Shown here in pieces: positions 1 through 5,005 of a stretch of 5,005 nucleotides of DNA. This stretch comes from Rhodobiaceae bacterium (GTDB lineage: Bacteria; Pseudomonadota; Alphaproteobacteria; RS24), in the NCBI GenBank assembly GCA_002689195.1, contig NZFC01000016.1, forward strand, positions 19,896-24,900. Reading direction: 5' to 3'. The notes below the pieces were generated by a model. The model was not told where the DNA came from and made no database searches. It saw only the letters and a list, made by a program, of their open reading frames with translations. Position 1 is the stretch's first letter; every line of letters starts with the position of its first letter. The translations under genes and the position numbers were made by a program.

Positions 1-381
1 CTGGGCGTGCTGGATCACCCCGACATGGCCCCGGTTTTTGCCGCACCTGCGCGGGCGGAAATTGCGCTGGTCGGCCAGCTTTCATTGCATGACGGGCAAA
101 AACTCGCGCTGAGCGGGCGTATTGATCGCTATATCGAGGCGGATGACGCGATCATGCTGATTGATTTTAAAACCGGCACGCCCGATGCAAGCGGTGAGTT
201 TGCGCCCGCGATTATGATGCAGATGGCGGTCTATCGCGATCTTGTGGCCCGCGCCAAGCCTGACAAAAAAATCACATGCGGCATTGTCTGGACGCAAATC
301 GCGCGGCTCGACCGATTGCCAGCCGCAGCCCTTGATGCCGCGCTTGAAGATATCCGTGCGGGCGCGTTCGCGCTTGCTTGA
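1..381 (+). CDS. addA: Double-strand break repair helicase-nuclease AddA, C-terminal end (5' partial)
   Basis: This is the last 126 residues of a protein that begins before the window; the frame is open from base 1 to the TGA at 379-381. It matches the C-terminal RecB-type (PD-(D/E)XK) nuclease domain of AddA. That protein pairs with AddB to unwind and resect DNA double-strand ends for RecA-dependent recombination in the cytoplasm. Visible nuclease signatures are a Glu at residue 20 (AEIALVG), the GRIDR block with Asp42, the IDFKTG block with Asp55 and Lys57, and the QxxxY motif (Gln74, Tyr78). All expected metal-binding and catalytic residues in this part are present, so the nuclease looks intact. 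The ending (VWTQIARLDRLP, then a helix) is typical of alphaproteobacterial AddA. The helicase motifs lie outside the window, so they cannot be judged. trxA follows on the same strand after 83 bp. The stop codon lies in a 25-bp tandem duplication. Confidence 0.88.
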   Translation: MGVLDHPDMAPVFAAPARAEIALVGQLSLHDGQKLALSGRIDRYIEADDAIMLIDFKTGTPDASGEFAPAIMMQMAVYRDLVARAKPDKKITCGIVWTQIARLDRLPAAALDAALEDIRAGAFALA

Positions 382-411
382 AACCAGCGCGTTCACGCTT
401 GCTTGAAAAAT
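362..411. repeat. 25-bp imperfect tandem direct repeat over the addA stop codon
   Basis: Two adjacent 25-bp units lie at 362-386 and 387-411. The first 22 bases of each (362-383 and 387-408) agree at 21 positions; the one difference is G370 versus A395. The last three bases of the units differ. The first unit contains the final codons and TGA of addA and the second lies wholly in the spacer before trxA. The near-identity points to a fairly recent local duplication. The second unit supplies the TTGAAA of the candidate trxA promoter. Confidence 0.9.
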
Positions 412-431
412 GTCGTGCGAACACCTAAATT
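403..431 (+). promoter_or_regulatory. Candidate sigma-70-type promoter for trxA
   Basis: TTGAAA at 403-408 matches five of six bases of the -35 consensus. After a 17-bp spacer, TAAATT at 426-431 matches four of six bases of the -10 consensus. Transcription would begin near position 438 and give a leader of roughly 25-30 nt before the trxA ATG at 465, with the ribosome binding site inside it. This would let trxA be expressed separately from addA, as suits an abundant redox protein. It is a consensus match only; alphaproteobacterial promoters are often degenerate, and trxA could also be reached by readthrough from addA. Confidence 0.45.
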
Positions 432-450
432 TTGAACAGAAACAAAGAGC

Positions 451-455
451 AGGAG
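451..455 (+). promoter_or_regulatory. Ribosome binding site of trxA
   Basis: AGGAG lies 9 nt upstream of the ATG at 465-467. This spacing decides the start: the longer in-frame reading from a TTG at 432 would place this site inside the gene and add 11 charged residues that are not part of the thioredoxin fold. Confidence 0.8.
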
Positions 456-464
456 AAACCGGAT

Positions 465-785
465 ATGGCAGTCATACATACAACAGATGATGAATTTGAG
501 ACGGCGGTGTTGAACGCCGATGGGCCGGTTCTGGTAGATTTCTGGGCCGAGTGGTGTGGGCCTTGCAAGCAGATTGCCCCGGCGCTTGATGAATTGTCGG
601 ACGAATATGCCAGCAAGCTCACCATTGTGAAAATTAATATTGATGAAAACCCCGTCGCGCCGACCGACCATAATGTGCGCTCGATCCCGACCATGATGAT
701 TTTTCAGGACGGTGTTGTTAGCGCAACGAAAATCGGTGCCGCACCAAAGGGTCAGATTAAAGACTGGATCGACGAAACGCTTTAG
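465..785 (+). CDS. trxA: Thioredoxin 1
   Basis: A complete 106-residue protein, the normal length for a single-domain cytoplasmic thioredoxin. It reduces disulfides in client proteins such as ribonucleotide reductase, PAPS/APS reductase and peroxiredoxins, and is itself recharged by NADPH-thioredoxin reductase. The redox motif WCGPC is at residues 30-34 (Cys31, Cys34), after the buried Asp25 in the VDFWAEW strand. The conserved cis-proline is Pro75 in the SIPTMMIF strand, followed by a DG turn and the usual C-terminal helix. There is no signal peptide or membrane segment. The ATG at 465 was chosen because AGGAG stands 9 nt before it. The gene follows addA, an arrangement common in alphaproteobacteria, and has its own candidate promoter. 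Its TAG stop overlaps the end of the convergent folC by 4 bp. Identification is secure; which of possibly several thioredoxins of the cell this is cannot be told, but the canonical CGPC and length favour the main one. Confidence 0.96.
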   Translation: MAVIHTTDDEFETAVLNADGPVLVDFWAEWCGPCKQIAPALDELSDEYASKLTIVKINIDENPVAPTDHNVRSIPTMMIFQDGVVSATKIGAAPKGQIKDWIDETL

Positions 786-2128
786 CCGCGATTGGCGCGC
801 AGGGCCTGTCCTGCGAGATAGAGCGACCCGCAAATCAGAACATCCTGCGCTGTCGGCGGCACGGCCTCAAGTGCCGCCTGCAAGCTGTCATGGGCGCGCG
901 CTTTCAGGCCAACTTTGCCCGCCGCGCGCGCCAGCACATCCGGCGAAATAGCATTGAGCTGGTCGTCAATCGGCACGCAATGAAGCTGCGCGAAGGGTGC
1001 CAGCGGTTTTAGATTTTCCAGAAAATCGGCATGCGACTTGGTGTTGAGCATGGCGAGGATGATATCGAGGCGCGTTTCCTCCGATTGCGTCTTTAATGGC
1101 GTGCGCGCAAGGGATTGCGCCCAGCCAGACAGGACTTGCGCGGCCGCCGCATTGTGGCCGCCATCAAGCCACAGGCGCGCACCGGGCGCTTGGTGCTGCA
1201 CGCGCGCAACCAGCGCGCCGCTTGATAGTCTTTGCAGGCGGGCCCGCCATGTCGCAGCCGCCAGTCCTTCGCGTATCGCGCTTTCCGGCAGGTTTAACTG
1301 GCGCGCGGCGGCAATCGCCGTGCCCGCATTCATAATCTGATGCAAGCCGGTAAGAGCCGGTGCGGGCAAGTCCAACAGCCCTTGTGTGTCTTGAAAAACC
1401 ATGCCGTCTTTTTCGGGGTAGGCCTGCCAGTCGCGCCCGCCCAGCGCGAGATGTGTGTCATGGTCGGCGCTTGCTTTATCGAAAAGCGGCACGATGGAGG
1501 GTTCCTGCGGCGCGCTGACCAACGGTATGCCGGTTTTCACAATGCCCAATTTCTCGGTGGCGATTTCGTTGAGCGTGGTGCCCAAAAATTCCTGATGGTC
1601 GATGCTGACCGGCGTGATGACCGACAAGTCGGGCCGCAGCACATTTGTTGCATCCAGCCGCCCGCCCAAGCCCACCTCAAGCAATAAAAAATCGCTAGGT
1701 GTCTCGGCAAAGGCGCAAAAAGCGGCGGCTGTCGTAATCTCGAAAAAGGTGATGGGTTCGCCCGCATTTGCGGCTTCGCAGCGTTCCAGAAGCACGTTTA
1801 AATATGCCTCATCAATCGGTGCGCCGCCCAGATTAATGCGCTCGTGGAAATATTCCAGATGCGGCGAGGTGTAGCTGTTCACGCAGTGTCCGTCGGCTTG
1901 CAAAAAAGCGCGCAAAAAAGCCAGCGTCGACCCCTTGCCATTAGTGCCAGCAATGTGGACCACGCGCGGCACATGCTTTTCGGGGTGCCCTAGGGCCCCA
2001 AGCAGGCGGTGCATGCGCCCCAGTGACAGGTCGATTTTTTTTGGGTGCAGGTCAAGCAGACGGGCAAGCAGCGCATCGCTGGTCTTATGGTTGGACGTGC
2101 GGCTGGCTTTACGGCTGGTTGGGCCCAT
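782..2128 (-). CDS. folC: Bifunctional dihydrofolate synthase / folylpolyglutamate synthase
   Basis: A 448-residue ATP-dependent ligase of the Mur ligase superfamily. It adds glutamate to dihydropteroate to make dihydrofolate and then extends the polyglutamate tail of folates in the cytoplasm. Family features in order: the N-terminal HPKKIDLSLGRM block (28-39), the ATP-binding loop GTNGKGS (61-67), YTSPHL (86-91) and FHERI (94-98), FFEITT (128-133), EVGLGGRLDATN (151-162), the DHQEFLG block (177-183) with nearby Lys193 in the EK pair that usually carries the carbamylated lysine, HQIMNAG (263-269), and DGGHN (322-326) in the C-terminal glutamate-ligase domain. Length is normal. The ATG at 2126-2128 is the only sensible start, since the next Met (39) would remove conserved sequence. 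It stands 10 nt after the accD stop and has no purine-rich ribosome binding site, so coupling to accD translation is likely. One oddity is Arg295 in WRAR, where relatives usually have Pro. The stop overlaps trxA. Assignment of both activities is by family; they cannot be separated by eye. Confidence 0.95.
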   Translation of the reverse strand: MGPTSRKASRTSNHKTSDALLARLLDLHPKKIDLSLGRMHRLLGALGHPEKHVPRVVHIAGTNGKGSTLAFLRAFLQADGHCVNSYTSPHLEYFHERINLGGAPIDEAYLNVLLERCEAANAGEPITFFEITTAAAFCAFAETPSDFLLLEVGLGGRLDATNVLRPDLSVITPVSIDHQEFLGTTLNEIATEKLGIVKTGIPLVSAPQEPSIVPLFDKASADHDTHLALGGRDWQAYPEKDGMVFQDTQGLLDLPAPALTGLHQIMNAGTAIAAARQLNLPESAIREGLAAATWRARLQRLSSGALVARVQHQAPGARLWLDGGHNAAAAQVLSGWAQSLARTPLKTQSEETRLDIILAMLNTKSHADFLENLKPLAPFAQLHCVPIDDQLNAISPDVLARAAGKVGLKARAHDSLQAALEAVPPTAQDVLICGSLYLAGQALRANRG

Positions 2129-2138
2129 CGGCGCGGGG

Positions 2139-3014
2139 TTAGGCGGTTTGGGTTTCAGGCGCGGGGCGGCCCATCAGCAGCCCCAGAACGCGGCCCAGCG
2201 TTTCGGGCAGCTTGTGGCGGTGAACGACCATATCGATCATGCCATGCTCCAGCAGATATTCGGCGCGCTGGAAACCTTCCGGCAGCTTTTCCTTAATTGT
2301 GTCTTGGATAACACGCGGGCCTGCAAAACCGATCAACGCGCCGGGCTCAGCAATCTGAATATCGCCCAACATGCCGTAAGACGCGGTGACGCCGCCCGTT
2401 GTCGGGTCGGTTAGCACGACAATATAAGGCAGGCCGCGCTCGCGTAATTGCTGGACGATGACGGTGGTGCGCGGCATTTGCATCAGCGACAGAATGCCTT
2501 CCTGCATGCGCGCGCCACCGGCGGCGGCAATCATAATTAGCGGGGCGTTGTTTTCCAAAGCCGTTTGGCCGGCGGTTACAACGGCTTCACCTGCGGCCAT
2601 GCCGAGCGAGCCACCCATGAACTGGAAATCCTGCACGGCGATAACGCTTTTGCGGCCCTGAATTGTGCCCAGCGCAACTTGCACGGCATCGCGGTCGCCG
2701 GTTTTACTGCGCGCATCGCGCAATCGGTCGGCATAGCGTTTTTGGTCCTTAAATTTCAACGGGTCGTGCGGTACATCCGGCACATCGATCTTTTCGAAAG
2801 CCCCGTCGTCGAAGAGCTGGGTGAAACGCTCGCGCGCGCCCACGCGCATATGGTGGTCGCAGCCCGGGCAAACCTGCTGCAACAGCGCAAGGTCACGGTG
2901 GAAAATCATTTCCCCGCATTGCTTACAGCTCTGCCACAGATTATCGGGCGTGTCATCGTGATCTCTGAACACGCTCGGAAAACGTGGGCGAACAAAATTC
3001 TTAAGCCAGTTCAT
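2139..3014 (-). CDS. accD: Acetyl-CoA carboxylase carboxyltransferase subunit beta
   Basis: A complete 291-residue protein, close to the usual size. With AccA it forms the carboxyltransferase that moves CO2 from carboxybiotin on AccB to acetyl-CoA, giving malonyl-CoA, the first committed step of fatty acid synthesis. The N-terminal zinc ribbon is intact: Cys30 and Cys33 (CKQC) with Cys49 and Cys52 (CPGC). The crotonase-fold carboxyltransferase domain follows, with GGSLG (134-138), GGARMQEG (166-173), the LMQMPRTT helix (177-184) and [12 protein letters not shown] (203-214), which carries oxyanion-hole and CoA-binding glycines. The ATG at 3012-3014 is backed by an AGAGGT site and gives the typical [10 protein letters not shown] start. 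The gene lies 28 nt after trpA and 10 nt before folC on the same strand. A mild oddity is Ala-Ala-Ala (163-165) before GGARM, where most family members have Ser-Ala-Ser or Pro-Ala-Ser. Confidence 0.97.
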   Translation of the reverse strand: MNWLKNFVRPRFPSVFRDHDDTPDNLWQSCKQCGEMIFHRDLALLQQVCPGCDHHMRVGARERFTQLFDDGAFEKIDVPDVPHDPLKFKDQKRYADRLRDARSKTGDRDAVQVALGTIQGRKSVIAVQDFQFMGGSLGMAAGEAVVTAGQTALENNAPLIMIAAAGGARMQEGILSLMQMPRTTVIVQQLRERGLPYIVVLTDPTTGGVTASYGMLGDIQIAEPGALIGFAGPRVIQDTIKEKLPEGFQRAEYLLEHGMIDMVVHRHKLPETLGRVLGLLMGRPAPETQTA

Positions 3015-3019
3015 TTTGC

Positions 3020-3025
3020 ACCTCT
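3020..3025 (-). promoter_or_regulatory. Ribosome binding site of accD
   Basis: Read on the minus strand this is AGAGGT, ending 5 nt before the accD ATG at 3012-3014. It lies in the 28-nt gap after the trpA stop and fixes the accD start. No hairpin terminator is visible in this gap, which fits cotranscription with trpA. Confidence 0.7.
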
Positions 3026-3042
3026 TGTGTCAGCACCATCGG

Positions 3043-3882
3043 TCAATCACTAGCCCCTTTATGTACACCGGCGGCAAGGTCGCTGGCAAGGGTCAGCACG
3101 CGCGCGACGCAATCCGTGTTCGATTTGTCGCTGTTTTTGGCCGTTTCGCCAATAATATCGACAAGGGCAGAACCGACCACCGCGCCATCGGCAACAGAGG
3201 CAATCGCGCCTGCTTGTTCGGGCGTGCGAATGCCGAACCCTACGGCCACGGGCAGGTCGGTGTGGCGTTTGATGCGCGCGACACTGTCTGAAACCTTTGA
3301 AACATCGGGTGCTGCCGAGCCGGTAATGCCCGTAATGGACACATAATAGACGAAACCAGAGGTGTTTTTTAAAACATCCGGCAGGCGCGCATCATCCGTC
3401 GTCGGGGTCGCCAGACGGATGAAATTCAGCCCGCCTTGCGTAGCTGGTAGGCATAATTCGCTGTCTTCCTCCCGCGGCAGGTCGACAATGATGAGCCCGT
3501 CAACGCCGGCTGCCACAGCATCTGCGATGAACCGGTCGACGCCGTAAATGAAAACCGGATTGTAATATCCCATCAGCACCACCGGCGTGGTGTCGTCTTC
3601 GGCGCGAAAGCGGGCGACCATGGCAAGCGTTTTTTCAAGCGTCTGCCCGGCTTTTAGCGCGCGTTGCGAGGCCGCCTGAATTGACGGCCCATCCGCCATC
3701 GGGTCGGTGAACGGCATGCCCAGTTCGATAATGTCAGCGCCCGCGGCCGGCAGGCCGGACAAAATCGAAAAGGACGTTTCCGGGTCGGGGTCGCCGGCAG
3801 TAACAAACGCGATAAAGGCCTTGCGGCCGTCGCTTTGCAAAGCGGCAAATTTCCGGTCAAGGCGGGTTTGGCGTGCAGACAT
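3043..3882 (-). CDS. trpA: Tryptophan synthase alpha chain
   Basis: A complete 279-residue TIM-barrel protein, slightly longer than the roughly 268 residues of the enteric form. It cleaves indole-3-glycerol phosphate to indole and glyceraldehyde 3-phosphate, and indole is channelled to TrpB in the alpha2-beta2 complex. The catalytic acids are present: Glu53 in IIELGMPF and Asp64 in DPMADGP. Further family blocks are AFVTAGDPD (25-33), MGYYNPV (104-110), IVDLP (132-136) and loop 6 as [11 protein letters not shown] (179-189), an alternative form to the enteric SRAGVTG loop. The substrate phosphate is held by GFG (215-217) and GS (237-238). The start at 3880-3882 is chosen because AGGAG stands 5 nt before it. 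An in-frame reading 23 residues longer, to 3951, would run deep into trpB and add a Cys/Arg-rich stretch foreign to the family. It is 8 nt after trpB and 28 nt before accD, in one apparent operon. Confidence 0.96.
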   Translation of the reverse strand: MSARQTRLDRKFAALQSDGRKAFIAFVTAGDPDPETSFSILSGLPAAGADIIELGMPFTDPMADGPSIQAASQRALKAGQTLEKTLAMVARFRAEDDTTPVVLMGYYNPVFIYGVDRFIADAVAAGVDGLIIVDLPREEDSELCLPATQGGLNFIRLATPTTDDARLPDVLKNTSGFVYYVSITGITGSAAPDVSKVSDSVARIKRHTDLPVAVGFGIRTPEQAGAIASVADGAVVGSALVDIIGETAKNSDKSNTDCVARVLTLASDLAAGVHKGASD

Positions 3883-3887
3883 GCTTA

Positions 3888-3892
3888 CTCCT
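3888..3892 (-). promoter_or_regulatory. Ribosome binding site of trpA, overlapping the trpB stop codon
   Basis: On the minus strand AGGAG ends 5 nt before the trpA ATG. Its first two bases are the last two of the trpB stop codon TAG (3891-3893). Ribosomes ending trpB therefore sit on the trpA initiation site, an arrangement that commonly couples translation of subunits made in equal amounts. Confidence 0.85.
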
Positions 3893-5005
3893 AGATGTCG
3901 ACCTTGAGATGCTCGGCAACGGCAAACACATCCTTGTCGCCGCGCCCGCACATATTCATGACCATCAGGTGATCGCGCGGCAGATCCGGTGCGATTTTGC
4001 TGACATGGGCCAGTGCGTGTGAAGGCTCCAGCGCCGGAATTATGCCCTCAAGCCGCGTGATGAGCTGGAACGCTTCCAATGCTTCGGTGTCGGTGGCCGA
4101 CACATATTCGACACGCCCCGCATCGCGCAAAAACGCATGTTCGGGGCCAATGCCCGGATAATCGAGCCCGGCCGAAATCGAGTGGCCTTCGATAATCTGG
4201 CCGTCATCATCCTGCAAAAGATAAGTGCGGTTGCCATGCAAAACGCCCGGTAGCCCGCCAGCGAGCGAGGCCGCGTGATCGGGTGTGTCGAGCCCCAGCC
4301 CACCGGCTTCAACGCCGATAATGCGAATGTCATTATCGTCCAGAAACGGATGAAAAAGACCCATCGCATTTGACCCACCGCCAATGCACGCGACCAGACT
4401 GTCGGGCAAACGGCCTTCGCGCTCGTTCATTTGCGCGCGGACTTCCTTGCCGATAATCGATTGGAAGTCACGCACCATGGCCGGATAGGGGTGGGGGCCA
4501 GCCACCGTTCCGATAATGTAAAACGTGTCTTCGACATTGGTCACCCAGTCGCGCAGCGCCTCGTTCATGGCGTCTTTCAACGTGCCCGAGCCCGATGTGA
4601 CGGGGCGAATATCGGCACCCAGCAATTTCATGCGGAACACATTTGGTTTCTGGCGTTCCATGTCCGTGGCACCCATGAAAACCGTGCAGGGCAAGCCAAA
4701 GCGCGCGGCGGCCGTTGCCACGGCAACGCCGTGCTGTCCAGCCCCAGTTTCGGCAATGATGCGGGTCTTGCCCATACGCCGCGCCAGCAAAATTTGCCCC
4801 AGACAATTATTTATCTTGTGCGATCCGGTGTGGTTCAGTTCGTCACGCTTCAGATATATTTTCGCGCCGCCATAATGCTCGGTGAGCCGTTCGGCGAAAT
4901 ATAGCGGGCTGGGCCGCCCGACATAATGCGTTTGCAAGTCGATCAACTCGGCTTCAAAAGCCGGATCTGCCTGCGCCGCTTTATACGCGGCCTCCAGATC
5001 CAGAA
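3891..5005 (-). CDS. trpB: Tryptophan synthase beta chain (5' partial)
   Basis: The frame stays open from the TAG at 3891-3893 to the right edge of the window, giving at least 371 residues; by family comparison about 30-40 N-terminal residues are missing. A TTG at 4944-4946 is internal, because the upstream residues ([18 protein letters not shown]) continue the usual TrpB N-terminal helix. The enzyme joins indole and L-serine to make tryptophan using pyridoxal phosphate. Numbering from that TTG as 1, the Schiff-base lysine is Lys44 in HTGSHKINN (codon 4815-4817). ETGAGQHG holds the catalytic Glu and the serine carboxylate loop, GGGSNA binds the cofactor phosphate, and [14 protein letters not shown] belongs to the communication domain. 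The C-terminal GRGDKD block is preceded by Cys333 (NMCGRGDKD), where the enteric enzyme has the Ser that contacts the cofactor ring nitrogen. The protein looks functional. trpA follows after 8 nt. trpF is the expected upstream neighbour in alphaproteobacteria but lies outside the window. Confidence 0.97.
   Translation of the reverse strand, partial: LDLEAAYKAAQADPAFEAELIDLQTHYVGRPSPLYFAERLTEHYGGAKIYLKRDELNHTGSHKINNCLGQILLARRMGKTRIIAETGAGQHGVAVATAAARFGLPCTVFMGATDMERQKPNVFRMKLLGADIRPVTSGSGTLKDAMNEALRDWVTNVEDTFYIIGTVAGPHPYPAMVRDFQSIIGKEVRAQMNEREGRLPDSLVACIGGGSNAMGLFHPFLDDNDIRIIGVEAGGLGLDTPDHAASLAGGLPGVLHGNRTYLLQDDDGQIIEGHSISAGLDYPGIGPEHAFLRDAGRVEYVSATDTEALEAFQLITRLEGIIPALEPSHALAHVSKIAPDLPRDHLMVMNMCGRGDKDVFAVAEHLKVDI

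Noticed and set aside
432..464. In-frame TTG extension of trxA by 11 residues
   Set aside because: The ribosome binding site at 451-455 lies within it, and the added residues are not part of the thioredoxin fold; the ATG at 465 is preferred.
382..464. Possible small RNA or attenuator in the addA-trxA spacer
   Set aside because: Apart from the direct repeat and promoter-like boxes there is no convincing hairpin or T tract.
798..815. A 6-bp inverted repeat (CGCAGG/CCTGCG, 6-nt loop) just past the trxA stop and inside the end of folC
   Set aside because: It is well placed for a terminator, but the stem is short and no T tract follows on either strand; it is explained by folC codons.
1901..1920. 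Two A6 tracts 12 bp apart in folC (a 12-bp tandem unit)
   Set aside because: It encodes AFLR-AFLQ in the helix after the ATP-binding loop, a normal family sequence, so no separate function is indicated.
3060..3089. TTGCCA, 18 bp, TACATA on the minus strand inside the end of trpA, a possible internal promoter for accD
   Set aside because: The -10 matches only three of six consensus bases, and such matches occur by chance; not enough to list as a feature.
3883..3951. In-frame 23-residue N-terminal extension of trpA
   Set aside because: It would overlap trpB and its own ribosome binding site, and its Cys/Arg-rich sequence is unlike TrpA; it is a shadow of trpB.
4431..4904. A 157-residue open frame on the + strand opposite trpB, and other long antisense frames such as 1935-2414 and 2565-3053
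   Set aside because: They lie opposite well-recognised genes, have no family motifs or ribosome binding sites that I can see, and are typical of GC-rich antisense frames.

Overview
The window holds six protein-coding genes and looks like the chromosome of a free-living alphaproteobacterium. The evidence is the GC-rich coding sequence, alphaproteobacterial protein variants (for example the YYVSITG loop of TrpA and the [12 protein letters not shown] block of TrpB), and a gene order (trpB-trpA-accD-folC next to addA-trxA) familiar from that class. I cannot place it to order or genus from sequence alone.

Layout: positions 1-785 are on the + strand. They carry the 3' end of addA (nuclease end of the AddAB break-repair helicase), a short spacer with a 25-bp tandem duplication and a candidate promoter, then a complete trxA (thioredoxin). 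Positions 782-5005 are on the - strand and, read right to left, carry trpB (5' end outside the window), trpA, accD and folC. The two groups converge, and the stop codons of trxA and folC overlap by 4 bp.

The minus-strand genes are packed like one transcription unit, with gaps of 8, 28 and 10 nt. The trpB stop codon lies inside the ribosome binding site of trpA, and folC has no clear ribosome binding site of its own. TrpA and TrpB form tryptophan synthase, AccD is the carboxyltransferase beta subunit of acetyl-CoA carboxylase, and FolC makes dihydrofolate and polyglutamylated folates. These are housekeeping anabolic functions. The plus-strand genes serve DNA repair and thiol redox.

I see no mobile element, RNA gene, CRISPR array, phage gene or unknown protein, and no stretch above 300 bases lacks a gene. 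Nothing supports an undescribed system here. What merits a second look is small-scale: the duplication over the addA stop that supplies the -35-like element of the trxA promoter candidate, the overlapping convergent ends without an intrinsic terminator, and a few residue changes in conserved motifs of TrpB, AccD and FolC.
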